From contig CP075525.1 in NCBI GenBank assembly GCA_025808415.1, forward strand, positions 2,093,501 through 2,157,500: a stretch of DNA of 64,000 nucleotides, in the 5' to 3' direction. Position numbers and translations under genes: made by a program. The DNA comes from Cyclobacteriaceae bacterium (lineage in GTDB: Bacteria; Bacteroidota; Bacteroidia; Cytophagales; Cyclobacteriaceae). Of this stretch, positions 8,548 to 18,048 are shown in pieces. Under the pieces are notes generated by a model. It was not told where the DNA came from and searched no databases. It saw nothing but the letters and a program-made list of their open reading frames with translations. How positions within the stretch are numbered: position 1 is the first letter of the stretch; each line of letters opens with the position of its first letter.

Positions 8548-10161
8548 TTATCTTTCGGCTAGTTGTTGATCTAATGATTTTACAGGATTACCCGTGTTTG
8601 AAGGAATATGACTCATTGCATATTCGCTCAATGCCGTGATGGTAAGCGATGGATTTACCCCCAGGTTACACGGAACTATCGAGCCATCCAGAATGTAAAA
8701 GTTTTTGTAACCATGGACTTCGAAGCGTTCATTAACAACACCTTCTTTTACTGATTTACCCATCGGACATCCGCCTAAAATATGTGCTGTTGAAGCCAGA
8801 CCAAACATGATTTCACTGAATGCATTCTGTGGCACGCCATTTACTTTAGCGGCATACTTGTATAACGCTTCCTGGCCAATCGGTATATAGCTGGGTACTT
8901 TATTGCCACTGCTATTCTTGAAGGCAAGTGAATGACCAAATAGCCCTCGCTTTAGTTTCATCTGCATAGCATTGGGTAACGATTGCATGATGAGGAAAAC
9001 AATGGAGTTACGCGCAGTATTGGTTTGAAATAGGGAGCGGAGAAAATCCCACGGATGAAGAATGCAATTACCTATCATTTTTAAGGTGCGAACAACAGGA
9101 TGGCCATTTCCTGCCGCCATAGTGGCCAGGCGAATCATAGCTCCCGATTTGTCTGGAAATTTACAAAGCTCTATGTGCGTATGCTCATCCGGGTTAAATA
9201 CTGAACTGATGGCCAAGCCATGATTTAATTTTCGGTCGGCTGCTACTACACCCGATAGCATTTCGGAATTGGTCAGCAGGTTATCACCCAGTTTATCGGA
9301 AAGCAGGGGAAGGGTTTTGTAGACATGTTTCTGTTTCAGTAGCAAGTCAAGAGTACCTAACACTCCACCACTTACTACAACACCCTTTGCTGTGAATGTT
9401 GATTTCTTTTTTTTCCAGAAACCTGTACTGGATTGTGTATGCACCCGGTACGATTGGTCGGCTAGGACTTCAATTTTAGTTGTTTTTGTTTCTGCCAGCA
9501 CTTTGGCACCAAACAAATTCTCAGCAAACCAGAGATAATTTTTATCCAATGTATTTTTAGCATTGTACCGGCAACCAACCATACAACCTGCACACTCTGT
9601 ACACCCTTTACGCAATGGCCCCAAACCTTTGAAATATGGATCAACTTCTTTTTTTGAGTCCCCCAGGTAAACACCCACATAATCCACTCGTCCGTAGGTT
9701 GATTCCCTGCCCATTTCTTTTGCAACATCTTTTAAAACCAGGTCCTCGGTATTTTCCTTTTCATACTTTTCACTGCCCAGCATAAAAAGTGCTTTGTTGT
9801 AAAACGGAGCGAGTATGCTTTTCCAGTCTTTAAGGCCAGACCAGATCGGGTTTTTAAAAAATGCATCAGGAGGCATCATGTGCGTGTTGGCATACACTAG
9901 TGAACCACCGCCAACCCCAACACCGCTTAAAATAAATACCTCTTTAAAAAAGCTCAACCGTAAAAAACCAAACCAACGTAAAAATGGAAGCCACAAATAT
10001 TTTTTCAGGTTCCAGTTGGATTTAGGGAAGTCCTTGGCCGACCAACGCTTGCCCTTTTCAATTACCAAAACTTTATAACCTTTTTCGGCCAGGCGCATAG
10101 CCGAAACGGAGCCTCCAAAACCGGAGCCAATAACAATGTAGTCGAAGTGAGAATCAGCCAT
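8548..10161 (-). CDS. GMC-family FAD-dependent oxidoreductase (cholesterol-oxidase-like)
   Basis: The 537-residue protein is a flavoenzyme of the glucose-methanol-choline group. The FAD-binding GSGFGGSVSAMRLAEKGYKV lies near residue 12. The substrate-domain stretch GVGVGGGSLVYAN lies near residue 80. The C-terminal AHILGGCPMG and NLGVNPSLTITALSEYAM contain the usual FAD/active-site region. A Cys-rich stretch, CTECAGCMVGCRYNAKNTLD, is the one seen in bacterial cholesterol-oxidase-like members. The ATG at 10161 is preferred to the TTG at 10176, which would fall inside the upstream terminator hairpin. The product probably oxidises a sterol-like or polyol alcohol in the cytoplasm or at the membrane; the substrate is unknown. 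Confidence 0.9.
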   Translation of the reverse strand: MADSHFDYIVIGSGFGGSVSAMRLAEKGYKVLVIEKGKRWSAKDFPKSNWNLKKYLWLPFLRWFGFLRLSFFKEVFILSGVGVGGGSLVYANTHMMPPDAFFKNPIWSGLKDWKSILAPFYNKALFMLGSEKYEKENTEDLVLKDVAKEMGRESTYGRVDYVGVYLGDSKKEVDPYFKGLGPLRKGCTECAGCMVGCRYNAKNTLDKNYLWFAENLFGAKVLAETKTTKIEVLADQSYRVHTQSSTGFWKKKKSTFTAKGVVVSGGVLGTLDLLLKQKHVYKTLPLLSDKLGDNLLTNSEMLSGVVAADRKLNHGLAISSVFNPDEHTHIELCKFPDKSGAMIRLATMAAGNGHPVVRTLKMIGNCILHPWDFLRSLFQTNTARNSIVFLIMQSLPNAMQMKLKRGLFGHSLAFKNSSGNKVPSYIPIGQEALYKYAAKVNGVPQNAFSEIMFGLASTAHILGGCPMGKSVKEGVVNERFEVHGYKNFYILDGSIVPCNLGVNPSLTITALSEYAMSHIPSNTGNPVKSLDQQLAER

Positions 10162-10174
10162 TTTACAAGTAAAC

Positions 10175-10201
10175 AAAAAAGGCAGCCGGTTAGACTGCCT
10201 T
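10175..10201 (-). terminator. rho-independent terminator after the DUF2911 gene
   Basis: Read on the minus strand, a seven-base stem AAGGCAG / CTGCCTT with a nine-base loop is followed by a run of T. It separates the DUF2911 gene from the GMC oxidoreductase gene. Confidence 0.8.
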
Positions 10202-10223
10202 CTTGAATATTTATTTGACCGGT

Positions 10224-11120
10224 TTACTTTTTCTTAGCCGGAGTCTTTGGCATCTCGGCATTGATTTTCGCAATCAGGTCTTCGTTTAGTTTAACATAAC
10301 CAAAATCACTTGGCGCTGCCTTAGCTTTATCCATAGAAAGTTGGGCTGTGGCCAATGCGCCCTTATAGTCGCCTAAAGCATGTTGAATTTTTGCTTTGGT
10401 GTGAATGTTCCAAAAGGCATTTGGATTGCCGGTGTCGATTCCTATGGTTATCCATTCCAATGCTTTCTTCAAATCTTTGCCGGTTTCAAAGTAATAGTTG
10501 GCAGCTGCTATGTAATTACCTGGATTTACCTTGGTGCCTGCTTCAATGGCTTTCATCACCTTGGCATCGTAGTCCACTGTAATACCAAATTTCACCGATG
10601 TGTTTTCCCAGGCTACCTGAATGTTGGCTTTGGTGTTGTCATCGGAAACATCCGTGATGTTTACGGTAAAGGTTTCTATGCGCTCGCTTAGCCTTTCAGG
10701 CTTCACAGTAAAACGTGCAGCGTCTTTAGACTTGTCGTAGGCTGCTGTGTTACCACCCATGGCCACATCACTGTAGAGGATTACTGTCCACTCACTGGCA
10801 CCGGGGATGGTAAGGAGGAGGTAGTCACCCTTTTTAACGTCTTTTCCGTCAACTTTCACATCATCCGAAAAACTGATCACCGTACCTTGGTTGGCACCGG
10901 TTCTCCAGAGTTCTCCATAAGGCACCAGGAAGTCGCTGCCTGATCCGTAAATCTTTCTGCCCTTCATTTTAGGGCGCGCGTAGGTTACTTTAACATCCGT
11001 TAAACCAACAACGGTACTTACGGTAGCAGCCGGGCTTGCAGCAGGGGTTTGTATCTGGGCTTCAACAGCCAGGCAAGCCACCACTAATAAAAGGGGCAAT
11101 ACTTTTTTCATAGCACTCAT
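10224..11120 (-). CDS. DUF2911 domain protein with TPR-like C-terminus, secreted
   Basis: The 298-residue protein begins with a signal peptide ending in VEAQ. A DUF2911 domain follows at about residues 30-180, recognised from VKVTYARPKMKGRKIYG, LVPYGELWRTGANQ and the following YLLLTIPGASEWTVIL. The C-terminal third (about 190-285) consists of helical repeats of TPR type (NPGNYIAAANYYFETGKDL, KALEWITIGIDTGNPNAFWN). DUF2911 proteins are common periplasmic proteins in Bacteroidota with unknown function. Two ATG codons (11120 and 11111) are possible starts; the second begins directly with the Lys-Lys of the signal peptide. It is a monocistronic unit with its own terminator. Confidence 0.9.
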   Translation of the reverse strand: MSAMKKVLPLLLVVACLAVEAQIQTPAASPAATVSTVVGLTDVKVTYARPKMKGRKIYGSGSDFLVPYGELWRTGANQGTVISFSDDVKVDGKDVKKGDYLLLTIPGASEWTVILYSDVAMGGNTAAYDKSKDAARFTVKPERLSERIETFTVNITDVSDDNTKANIQVAWENTSVKFGITVDYDAKVMKAIEAGTKVNPGNYIAAANYYFETGKDLKKALEWITIGIDTGNPNAFWNIHTKAKIQHALGDYKGALATAQLSMDKAKAAPSDFGYVKLNEDLIAKINAEMPKTPAKKK

Positions 11121-11191
11121 TTTTAATAAGGGTTAAATCGTTTGAGGGAAGCAAAAATAGTGATTCTTTTGGTTTAAGAAAGGTTGATCGT

Positions 11192-11803
11192 ATGAAGCTT
11201 GAACCATCCTTTTATACACGAAAAAATGTTGTTTCCGTGGCGAGATCCCTGATCGGAAAACTTCTCGTCACAACCAACGATGGTTCACAAACAAGTGGCA
11301 TAATCGTTGAAACTGAGGCTTATTCGTGGAAGGAGCGGGGTTGCCACGCGTATGGCGGAAGAAAAACAGCTCGCAATGAAGTTATGTTTGAGGAAGGAGG
11401 AAGAGCGTACGTATACCTGTGTTATGGCGTGCATAACCTGTTTAATGTTGTTACCAATCAACGCGGTGTGGCGGATGCTGTATTGGTCCGTGCTATTGAG
11501 CCCGTAACCGGAGTGGAGGAGATGTATAGGCGCAGGGGGCAGGTAAGTCTTTATCAACTTACCTCCGGGCCGGGTAAATTGACCCGTGCATTAGGCATTG
11601 ATCGCACCTATAATGGCAAAGGCTTATATGATGATGATGTTTGGATAGAAGATATCGGCATGAAGATCAACTCAAAGTATATTGAAGCAGGTAAACGTAT
11701 TGGCATTGATTATGCAGGTGCCGATGCTAACTTGCCCTGGCGTTTTTGGGTGAGGGGGAATAAGTGGGTGAGCAGGATTCAAAATTTAAGATTTAAGATT
11801 TAA
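11192..11803 (+). CDS. DNA-3-methyladenine glycosylase (AAG/MPG family)
   Basis: The 203-residue protein removes alkylated purines such as 3-methyladenine and hypoxanthine from DNA as the first step of base excision repair. Family features are visible in order: LIGKLLV near residue 20, the catalytic Glu in IVETEAY near residue 44, CHAYGG with the intercalating loop just after, then YLCYGVHNLFNVVT and LVRAIEP, and the GPGKLTRALGI segment. The length agrees with the family (about 190-210). The last codons and the stop run into a perfect tandem repeat of a seven-base unit. The gene is divergent from the DUF2911 gene, with about 70 bases between them. Confidence 0.95.
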   Translation: MKLEPSFYTRKNVVSVARSLIGKLLVTTNDGSQTSGIIVETEAYSWKERGCHAYGGRKTARNEVMFEEGGRAYVYLCYGVHNLFNVVTNQRGVADAVLVRAIEPVTGVEEMYRRRGQVSLYQLTSGPGKLTRALGIDRTYNGKGLYDDDVWIEDIGMKINSKYIEAGKRIGIDYAGADANLPWRFWVRGNKWVSRIQNLRFKI

Positions 11804-11811
11804 GATTTAAG
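11784..11811 (+). repeat. tandem repeat ATTTAAG x 4
   Basis: Four perfect copies of ATTTAAG run through the last codons and the stop of the glycosylase gene and end 11 bases before the next ATG. Because the unit is seven bases long, a change in copy number would alter the reading frame at the extreme C-terminus of the glycosylase and the spacing to the following gene. Confidence 0.95.
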
Positions 11812-11822
11812 GTGTGGTATTC

Positions 11823-13391
11823 ATGAATAGGTTTTTTGGTTTTGTACTTTTCTGTTTAAGTTTTTCCGGGTTAGCACAATCGGCTTTTTCTCCATCTTCA
11901 TTTTCGCTGGTTAATTCAGCTTTTGATGAGCAGAATCCTGTGATTAGTCCTGATGGTAAGACACTTTTTTTCACCCGAGGCAACCATCCTGAAAACATTG
12001 ATGGAAAACGAGACCCTGGTGATATCTGGTTTTCGGTATGGATAGGCGATGGCTGGTCGGCTCCGGTGCATGCTGGCCCTGTGTTAAACAACCGTGGCTA
12101 TAATGGCGTTGCCGGCTTCTCTAATGACGGGAGCCGGATGTTTTTGTTAAGCCATTATGATCCATCAGGGCTGGCACGTACGCAGGGAATTTCGGTTTCC
12201 ACAAAAACTGGATCAGGGTGGTCAAGGCCTGAGAATATTTTTATTCCATACTTTCAAAACAAGTCTTCCTTACAGAGTGGCCATGTAGCAGCAGATGGAA
12301 GTTTGTTTGTTTATTCCGCAGAAACCTATGGCTCATATGGTGTAGAGGATTTGTACATCTCCGTACGCGGTGCCGATGGAAAATGGTCGGAGCCACGAAA
12401 TCTTGGTGCAACAATCAACACCCAGTTTCAGGAACTTAGTCCGTCATTAAGCGAAGATGGCAGCATATTGTATTTTTCAAGTAATGGAAGAAGAGGGTTG
12501 GGTAGTTTCGATGTGTATTATAGCAAGCGCCTGGATGATTCTTTTTTACGTTGGTCCGAACCGGTAAACATCAATACCCCGATCAATTCAGAAGGCCGGG
12601 AATTATTTTTTCGAGCCTACGATTCGTTTGGATATTCCTTATACACCAGTACCAAGAATAGTGATGGCTATGGCGACATTCGTTACTACATTCCTGAACC
12701 AAAAGACAGTACAGTAATTTTAGTGGTCGTTCCGGATACGGTCATCAAAATGAGGGAGAAAAAATATGATGTACTTGCTGAAAATGAAATCCGCATCTTT
12801 GGAAAAGTATACGATGCTATCAACGATTCTCCTGTTCGTGCGAATTTGAAATTCACGGGTTCAGGAAAAGCATTTTCTTCACAAGCTCAGGGAGCACAGG
12901 GTTATTCTATAAACGTAATTTCTACAGAATCCTACTCACTGGAGGTTATTGCCGATGGGTACATCAGTTCATTGGAAAAACTTGATCTGCATACACTTGA
13001 GTTACGCGAGCTTGAAATGAATTTCAGGCTTCAGCCCATTGCCATTGGTGCCACAGTAAACCTGAAGAGTGTGTTGTTTGTACAAAGTAAACCCGCCTTG
13101 CTTCCGGATTCTTATCAGGAACTTGATTTGGTGGTAGCTTTTATGCAGACTAACCCAACGGTTGAAATTGAACTGGCAGGTCATACCGATAGTCGGGGAT
13201 CATTTCGGCAACTTATGGAACTTTCTCAACAGCGGGTTAACCGGGTAAAAGATTATCTTGTTTCAAAAGGCATTGATAAAAAAAGAATTACCGGCAAGGG
13301 CTATGGCGGAAGCAAACCTGTGGCCAGTAACGATACCGAGGAAGGCAGGGTACTTAACCGCAGGGTGGAATTTATTATCAAGAAGAAATAA
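11823..13391 (+). CDS. OmpA-family protein with N-terminal PD40 beta-propeller repeats
   Basis: The 522-residue protein has a signal peptide (to about residue 20). A WD40-like PD40 propeller follows (about 30-290, with repeats of the type NPVISPDGKTLFFTR, LSPSLSEDGSILYFSSNGR). Next comes a carboxypeptidase-regulatory-like segment (about 320-400). A C-terminal OmpA domain (about 405-522) binds peptidoglycan, recognised from IELAGHTDSRGS, LSQQRVNRVKDYLVSKGI and RVLNRRVEFII. Such proteins link the outer membrane to the cell wall and, in gliding Bacteroidota, some belong to secretion or motility systems (PorE-like). ATG 11823 is chosen over GTG 11814 because it precedes the signal peptide directly. 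Confidence 0.9.
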   Translation: MNRFFGFVLFCLSFSGLAQSAFSPSSFSLVNSAFDEQNPVISPDGKTLFFTRGNHPENIDGKRDPGDIWFSVWIGDGWSAPVHAGPVLNNRGYNGVAGFSNDGSRMFLLSHYDPSGLARTQGISVSTKTGSGWSRPENIFIPYFQNKSSLQSGHVAADGSLFVYSAETYGSYGVEDLYISVRGADGKWSEPRNLGATINTQFQELSPSLSEDGSILYFSSNGRRGLGSFDVYYSKRLDDSFLRWSEPVNINTPINSEGRELFFRAYDSFGYSLYTSTKNSDGYGDIRYYIPEPKDSTVILVVVPDTVIKMREKKYDVLAENEIRIFGKVYDAINDSPVRANLKFTGSGKAFSSQAQGAQGYSINVISTESYSLEVIADGYISSLEKLDLHTLELRELEMNFRLQPIAIGATVNLKSVLFVQSKPALLPDSYQELDLVVAFMQTNPTVEIELAGHTDSRGSFRQLMELSQQRVNRVKDYLVSKGIDKKRITGKGYGGSKPVASNDTEEGRVLNRRVEFIIKKK

Positions 13392-13396
13392 ACTTT

Positions 13397-15088
13397 CTAG
13401 AAACCCGCTGCCTTATCATCGCCTCGTGGATCTGCTCCACCTTCTAGTTTTCCATCGGGTAATACCAGAATAGCGTCAACCCGGCCAATTGCTTTGCGCG
13501 ATTTGAACGAATGCCCCATCGAAACCAATTTCAGACTATCCTTTTCTGAAAAGGTTTTGTACTCAGGAGCAATTTCATCCGGATACCACTGACTGTGTAT
13601 CCGTTTAGCATTAACGGCTTCCTGCATGCCCATGCCATGCTCAATCACATTAAGAATAACCTGAAATACTGAGGTAATGATGGTACTTCCGCCAGGTGTT
13701 CCAACAACCATGAATAGCTTACCGTCTTTTTCAACAATGGTGGGTGTCATCGCGCTGAGCATGCGTTTATTAGGTTCTACTTTATTTGCTTCACCACCCA
13801 ACACGCCAAACATGTTGGGTACACCGGGCTTGGCACTAAAGTCGTCCATTTCATTATTCAGGAAAAATCCTGAACCGGCCACCACCACATAATTGCCAAA
13901 CCAGCCGTTAATAGTTGTGGTTACTGCAACAGCATTGCCATACTTATCAACTACTGAGAGATGAGTGGTCTCTTCTGATTCGTATCCTTCAATTAGGCCT
14001 GGTTTAACTTCTGTGCTGGGTGTGGCTTTCTTTGGATCATAGGATTGCATCCTGCTTTTGTTGTATTCGGCATCAATCATTTGCTGAACAGGCACTTCGT
14101 AAAAATCCGGGTCGCCCAGGTATTTGGATCGGTCGGCATAAACCCTGCGTTCTGCTTCCACCATCAGGTGAACGGTTTCGGGGCTATTGAAGCCCCATTG
14201 GCTGATGGGGTAGGGTTCAACTGATTTTAATAGCTGAACAAGACATACCCCGCCACTGGATGAGGGAGGCATGGAAATGATCTTGTAGTTTTTATAAGAC
14301 GCAGTTACCGGCTCGCGCCAGGTAGATGAATAATTTTTTAAGTCTGCAGCAGTGATCAATCCTTTGCCACGTTTCATTTCCGCAATAATATCATCGGCTG
14401 TTTTTCCTTCGTAAAATCCCGCCCGTCCGTTGTCGCGTATGCGCTCGAGTGTTTTTCCCAAGTCCTTCCAGTAAATGGTGTCACCGGCACGCCATGTTTC
14501 GCGAAGAAGGAAATCAGGTTTAACCGTATTGTACTTCAATAATCGCTCTTGTAGTTCATTCAACCATTTTGCTTCCCGCTCAGTTAACGGAAAACCATTC
14601 TGTGCAAGATCAATGGCCGGCTGTACCAGTTCTGCCCAAGGTAACGACCCGTATTTTTTATGCGACTCCACCATGCCGTCCACTGAACCGGGAACGCCAC
14701 ACGCCAGGTGGCCGGCCGTGCTCAGGTTTTCAATTACGTTACCCTCTTTATCTAAATACATATGTGTAGTTGCGCCAGCCGGTGCTTTTTCACGGTAATC
14801 CAATGCCGCCACCTCACCATTTTTCAGTCGTACCACCATAAACCCACCGCCACCAATATTTCCGGCAGCTGGAAACACCACAGCCAAGGCTAGTTGTGTA
14901 GCAATGGCCGCATCCACTGCATTGCCTCCCTTTTTCAAAATTTCCAATCCAACTTTCGAAGCCAAGGGGTGAGCGGACACCACCATGGCCGAATCGGCAA
15001 CCAGGCCTCTTAATGGCTCGCGACCTATCTCGGGTTTACATGCAGCGACTGCGACAACAATTAAAAGCAGGATTGTACGCTTTAGCAT
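13397..15088 (-). CDS. ggt: gamma-glutamyltranspeptidase, lipoprotein
   Basis: The 563-residue precursor cleaves gamma-glutamyl bonds, for example of glutathione or other gamma-glutamyl compounds, outside the cytoplasm. It has a lipoprotein signal ending VAAC at residue 17. The large subunit begins with [19 protein letters not shown]. The autoprocessing site [16 protein letters not shown] supplies the N-terminal Thr nucleophile near residue 370. The small subunit shows [27 protein letters not shown] and the oxyanion/glycine motif [12 protein letters not shown]. Length and motif order are normal, so the enzyme should be active. It is convergent with the OmpA gene (five bases between stops) and divergent from the TetR gene. 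Confidence 0.95.
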   Translation of the reverse strand: MLKRTILLLIVVAVAACKPEIGREPLRGLVADSAMVVSAHPLASKVGLEILKKGGNAVDAAIATQLALAVVFPAAGNIGGGGFMVVRLKNGEVAALDYREKAPAGATTHMYLDKEGNVIENLSTAGHLACGVPGSVDGMVESHKKYGSLPWAELVQPAIDLAQNGFPLTEREAKWLNELQERLLKYNTVKPDFLLRETWRAGDTIYWKDLGKTLERIRDNGRAGFYEGKTADDIIAEMKRGKGLITAADLKNYSSTWREPVTASYKNYKIISMPPSSSGGVCLVQLLKSVEPYPISQWGFNSPETVHLMVEAERRVYADRSKYLGDPDFYEVPVQQMIDAEYNKSRMQSYDPKKATPSTEVKPGLIEGYESEETTHLSVVDKYGNAVAVTTTINGWFGNYVVVAGSGFFLNNEMDDFSAKPGVPNMFGVLGGEANKVEPNKRMLSAMTPTIVEKDGKLFMVVGTPGGSTIITSVFQVILNVIEHGMGMQEAVNAKRIHSQWYPDEIAPEYKTFSEKDSLKLVSMGHSFKSRKAIGRVDAILVLPDGKLEGGADPRGDDKAAGF

Positions 15089-15152
15089 AAATATATTGGT
15101 TACGTTTTCTTAAATGTATTAATTAAATACCAACTTAAGTAAAGTTTAGCTG

Positions 15153-15782
15153 ATGAGTTTACGAAAGGAAAAAGCTGCCCGCTTAAAGGTCCATATACTG
15201 GACAATACATTGAAGTTGATTGGCAAACGACCGTTTGAAGACTTATACGTAGATGATCTTTGTGCCCGTGTAAAAGTAAGTAAGGTTACTTTCTTCAAGT
15301 ACTTTCCGCAAAAAGAAGATTTGTTGTTGTACTATTTCAGGGTTTGGTGCCTCGACAGGGCCGTGGAACTATTGGCCAAACCTAAAGAAGGACTGCAAGG
15401 CATCTATTACCTGAGCGATAAACTTAGTGAAGAGTGCGAAAAGCACCCAGGCATGATGCTTAGCTTGTTAGGTTACCTGGCCGATGCCAAACGGTCGCTA
15501 AAACCGTTTCCGGTTAAGGCTGAAGAGAAAGCTATTTTGTACCCGCAAATTAACACGATTCAATCATTGGAGATCCATTCCCTGGATCAGATGTTGGAGA
15601 AGTTTACGCTGGAAGCAATTTTCAGGCGTGAGTTTACCAAGTCATCATCAACAAGGGATATAACAAATTTGCTGTTGACGACCTTACTCGGCTCTATTGT
15701 TGCCGGTCATATCAATCAAATTAGCCCGCTTAAATTTTTCTTTCGAAAGAACCTTGACCTGATATTGAAAGGGCTTCAGTGA
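15153..15782 (+). CDS. TetR/AcrR family transcriptional regulator
   Basis: The 209-residue protein has an N-terminal helix-turn-helix of TetR type: DLYVDDLCARVKVSKVTFFK spans the recognition helices, followed by YFPQKEDLLLYYF, the usual end of the DNA-binding domain near residue 62. The C-terminal ligand domain is helical and not assignable. It is divergent from ggt with 64 bases between the starts, so it may regulate itself and ggt from that short region. No clear palindromic operator was seen there. Confidence 0.85.
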   Translation: MSLRKEKAARLKVHILDNTLKLIGKRPFEDLYVDDLCARVKVSKVTFFKYFPQKEDLLLYYFRVWCLDRAVELLAKPKEGLQGIYYLSDKLSEECEKHPGMMLSLLGYLADAKRSLKPFPVKAEEKAILYPQINTIQSLEIHSLDQMLEKFTLEAIFRREFTKSSSTRDITNLLLTTLLGSIVAGHINQISPLKFFFRKNLDLILKGLQ

Positions 15783-15986
15783 TCATCCCCTCATTTTCAC
15801 CTTTTTAACGCCCTGTTTTTCGGGTTGTATTTTTATTCGCCCCACTTGCCACTTCCTTTTATACACATGGTTTTTATACCAGGTATGATGGTACCTGGGT
15901 TTTACCGCTTTGGCACTGCTTGCCGATGGGCTGCAGGAAGAAAAAATAATAAAGAACAAAAGTGCCGGGAGGACGATTTTTTTCAT
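15783..15986 (-). CDS. small basic lipoprotein, hypothetical
   Basis: A 67-residue product starts with MKKIVLPALLFFIIFSSC, a typical lipoprotein signal. The short mature part is strongly basic, rich in Lys, Arg, His and Tyr. ATG at 15986 is chosen instead of the TTG two codons upstream. The stop lies directly against the stop of the TetR gene on the other strand. Function is unknown; similar tiny basic lipoproteins are frequent in Bacteroidota. Confidence 0.65.
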   Translation of the reverse strand: MKKIVLPALLFFIIFSSCSPSASSAKAVKPRYHHTWYKNHVYKRKWQVGRIKIQPEKQGVKKVKMRG

Positions 15987-16035
15987 GGTCAATTATGTTC
16001 TAAAAATAGTATTTTTAATTAAACACCTATTTGTT

Positions 16036-16509
16036 ATGACCAAGACAAATCAAATTGGATTAGCCGCACAGGATATGCAGCTTTTGGCCAACGCGCTAAA
16101 CGACCTGTTGGCAAACTACCAGATCTTTTATATGAACGCCCGGGCCTTTCACTGGAACATAAAAGGGGAGAAGTTTTTTGAACTGCACCTTAAATTTGAA
16201 GAAATTTATACCGATGCCCTGGTGAAGGTTGATGAAATAGCCGAGCGCATCTTAACCTTGGGTTACACACCTTTGCATACTTTTTCGGATTATATCCAAC
16301 AATCGGAAATCAAAGAACATAAAAACATATCCGATGGCTTTAAGGCGGTTCAGGCAATAGTGGATGGCTATAAAGTATTACTCTTTAAGGAGCGTACACT
16401 ATTGAGAATGTCAAGTGATGCAGATGATGAAGGCACCAATGCATTGATGAGCGATTATATTCGCGAACAGGAAAAACTGGTTTGGATGTATACTTCATTT
16501 TTGAAATAA
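16036..16509 (+). CDS. dps: Dps family ferritin-like DNA-protection protein
   Basis: The 157-residue protein is a ferritin-like dodecamer subunit that binds and oxidises iron and protects DNA in oxidative stress or starvation. The ferroxidase residues typical of Dps are present in the stretch ARAFHWNIKG (His, near residue 37) and in FFELHLKFEEIYTDALVKVDEIAER (Asp/Glu near residues 55-68). Length is normal for Dps. ATG 16036 (MTKTNQIGL) fits the family start; a longer reading from 15910 would add an unrelated basic extension. The next gene follows after four bases, so the two may be co-translated. Confidence 0.92.
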   Translation: MTKTNQIGLAAQDMQLLANALNDLLANYQIFYMNARAFHWNIKGEKFFELHLKFEEIYTDALVKVDEIAERILTLGYTPLHTFSDYIQQSEIKEHKNISDGFKAVQAIVDGYKVLLFKERTLLRMSSDADDEGTNALMSDYIREQEKLVWMYTSFLK

Positions 16510-16513
16510 CACA

Positions 16514-16828
16514 ATGAAGACGTACGATTCACTGGCCGGTGCAATAAAGGCCCGTCAGCAGCAAGGTTACGTACAGGATTTCAACCTGCACCCTGAATGG
16601 ATTGAGTGCCCTTCGCTTAAGGTAAGGTTGGCACCGGAAGAATTTCATGTGGATGAAGTCCATCGTTTTGAAGGGATGACAAACCCGGATGACAGCGCAA
16701 TACTTTTTGCTATTTCATCTACAACAGGCATGAAAGGTTTACTGGTTGATGCCTACGGTGTATATGCCGATGCATTAAGCCCGGTTATGGTTCGTAAGCT
16801 TACTATAGATGACCAAACCCATGGATAA
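16514..16828 (+). CDS. conserved small protein, function unknown
   Basis: The 104-residue cytoplasmic protein has no signal peptide or membrane helix. It resembles a small Bacteroidota family with the pattern FHVDEVHRFEG, NPDDSAILFAISS and LVDAYGVYAD, often seen near stress genes and sometimes mislabelled as a phosphoribosyl-pyrophosphate synthetase. I see no phosphoribosyl-binding motif to support that label. It starts four bases after dps, which suggests shared expression in stress. Confidence 0.75.
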   Translation: MKTYDSLAGAIKARQQQGYVQDFNLHPEWIECPSLKVRLAPEEFHVDEVHRFEGMTNPDDSAILFAISSTTGMKGLLVDAYGVYADALSPVMVRKLTIDDQTHG

Positions 16829-16853
16829 GCCCGGCAATTTTCTAACACTAATT

Positions 16854-16884
16854 TTTGGAGAAACCATTGGCAAAGCTATCTTTG
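16854..16884 (+). promoter_or_regulatory. Bacteroidota-type promoter of tRNA-Asp
   Basis: TTTG at 16854-16857 is followed after 19 bases by TATCTTTG at 16877-16884, an exact fit to TTTG-N19-TAnnTTTG, the sigma-70 promoter form of Bacteroidota. The expected transcription start would be a few bases before the tRNA. Confidence 0.8.
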
Positions 16885-16897
16885 CACACTCTTTTAA

Positions 16898-16971
16898 GGA
16901 CCGGTAGTTCAGCTGGTTAGAATGCCTGCCTGTCACGCAGGAGGTCGCGGGTTCGAGTCCCGTCCGGTCCG
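16898..16971 (+). tRNA. tRNA-Asp (anticodon GTC)
   Basis: The 74-base sequence folds as a normal cloverleaf. The acceptor stem is GGACCGG / CCGGTCC with discriminator G. The D arm contains AGCTGGTTAG, the anticodon arm is CCTGC-CTGTCAC-GCAGG with anticodon GTC, and the T arm is GCGGG-TTCGAGT-CCCGT. The 3' CCA is not encoded. A promoter lies just before it and a terminator just after it, so it is a single-gene unit. Confidence 0.97.
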
Positions 16972-16974
16972 CTT

Positions 16975-17009
16975 AAAACCCTGTAAATCAAAAATTTACA
17001 GGGTTTTTT
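16975..17009 (+). terminator. rho-independent terminator of tRNA-Asp
   Basis: A perfect 14-base stem (AAAACCCTGTAAAT / ATTTACAGGGTTTT) with a five-base loop is followed by T residues. Confidence 0.9.
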
Positions 17010-17084
17010 GTTTATGTACTTTTAGGTTAGTTTCGTTCTCTAATTCGGTATTACTGCTAACTTTGTCCCCTAAGATTTTATGCT

Positions 17085-18032
17085 ATGCTGCTTGAATTTG
17101 AAAAACCTATTGCAGAACTGGAGGCCAAGTTAAATGATATGAAGCAATTGGCAGGTGATAATGACAAATCGGTAAACAATGCCATTCAGGCCTTAGAAAA
17201 AAAAATACTCGACCTTAAAAAGGAAACCTTTGAAAACCTTACCGGGTGGCAGCGGGTACAGCTTTCCCGTCATCCCGATAGGCCGTATACCTTAGACTAC
17301 ATTTATTCCATTACTACCGATTTTATTGAATTGCATGGCGACCGGAATGTTTCGGATGACAAAGCCATGGTGGGTGGCTTTGGCACAATCGATGGCCATA
17401 CATTTATGTTGATCGGTCAGCAAAAAGGCAGGAATACCAAGCAGCGCCAAATCAGGAATTTTGGTATGGCCAACCCTGAAGGCTACCGCAAAGCCTTACG
17501 GCTTATGCGGATGGCTGAGAAGTTTAACAAGCCCATTATAACTTTTATTGATACCCCAGGGGCTTTCCCGGGCCTTGAAGCCGAGGAACGCGGACAAGGT
17601 GAAGCAATAGCCCGTAACCTGAAAGAAATGTTCACCCTTAAGGTACCCGTAATTTGTATTATTATTGGTGAAGGTGCTTCGGGTGGTGCACTGGGCATTG
17701 GTATTGGCGATCGCGTATACATGTTGGAGAATACCTGGTATTCCGTTATCTCGCCCGAATCATGTTCCTCCATTTTGTGGAGAAGTTGGGACTATAAAGA
17801 ACAGGCTGCGGAAGTTTTAAAACTTACCGCTAAAGATATGCTGCAATTAAAAATGATTGATGGCATAATTAAGGAACCCTTGGGCGGGGCGCATACCGAT
17901 GTTAAGTGGATGGCCGAAGAAATTAAAAAAATTATCCTTACAGCTACGAAAGAATTAAACAAGCTTCCGGCAGACCAACGCATTCAGCAACGCATTGATA
18001 AGTTTTGTGCGATGGGTGTTGTTAAGGAATGA
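17085..18032 (+). CDS. accA: acetyl-CoA carboxylase, carboxyltransferase subunit alpha
   Basis: The 315-residue protein is the alpha subunit of the carboxyltransferase that makes malonyl-CoA from acetyl-CoA and carboxybiotin in fatty-acid synthesis. Visible features are the N-terminal coiled helix ([12 protein letters not shown]), [19 protein letters not shown] near residue 52, [14 protein letters not shown], the oxyanion region [20 protein letters not shown] near residue 165, and [17 protein letters not shown] near residue 195. Length matches the family. A TAACTTTG box (17058-17065) just upstream could be its promoter -7 element. The partner accD is not in the window, as is normal for bacteria with separate subunits. 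Confidence 0.97.
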   Translation: MLLEFEKPIAELEAKLNDMKQLAGDNDKSVNNAIQALEKKILDLKKETFENLTGWQRVQLSRHPDRPYTLDYIYSITTDFIELHGDRNVSDDKAMVGGFGTIDGHTFMLIGQQKGRNTKQRQIRNFGMANPEGYRKALRLMRMAEKFNKPIITFIDTPGAFPGLEAEERGQGEAIARNLKEMFTLKVPVICIIIGEGASGGALGIGIGDRVYMLENTWYSVISPESCSSILWRSWDYKEQAAEVLKLTAKDMLQLKMIDGIIKEPLGGAHTDVKWMAEEIKKIILTATKELNKLPADQRIQQRIDKFCAMGVVKE

Positions 18033-18048
18033 TTGTTAAAAATGCCTT

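Noticed and set aside
10161..10176. TTG start for the GMC oxidoreductase
   Set aside because: It lies inside the upstream terminator hairpin; ATG 10161 is the natural start.
15910..16035. Longer start for Dps at 15910
   Set aside because: The added segment is basic and unrelated to the family, and it overlaps the divergent small lipoprotein start.
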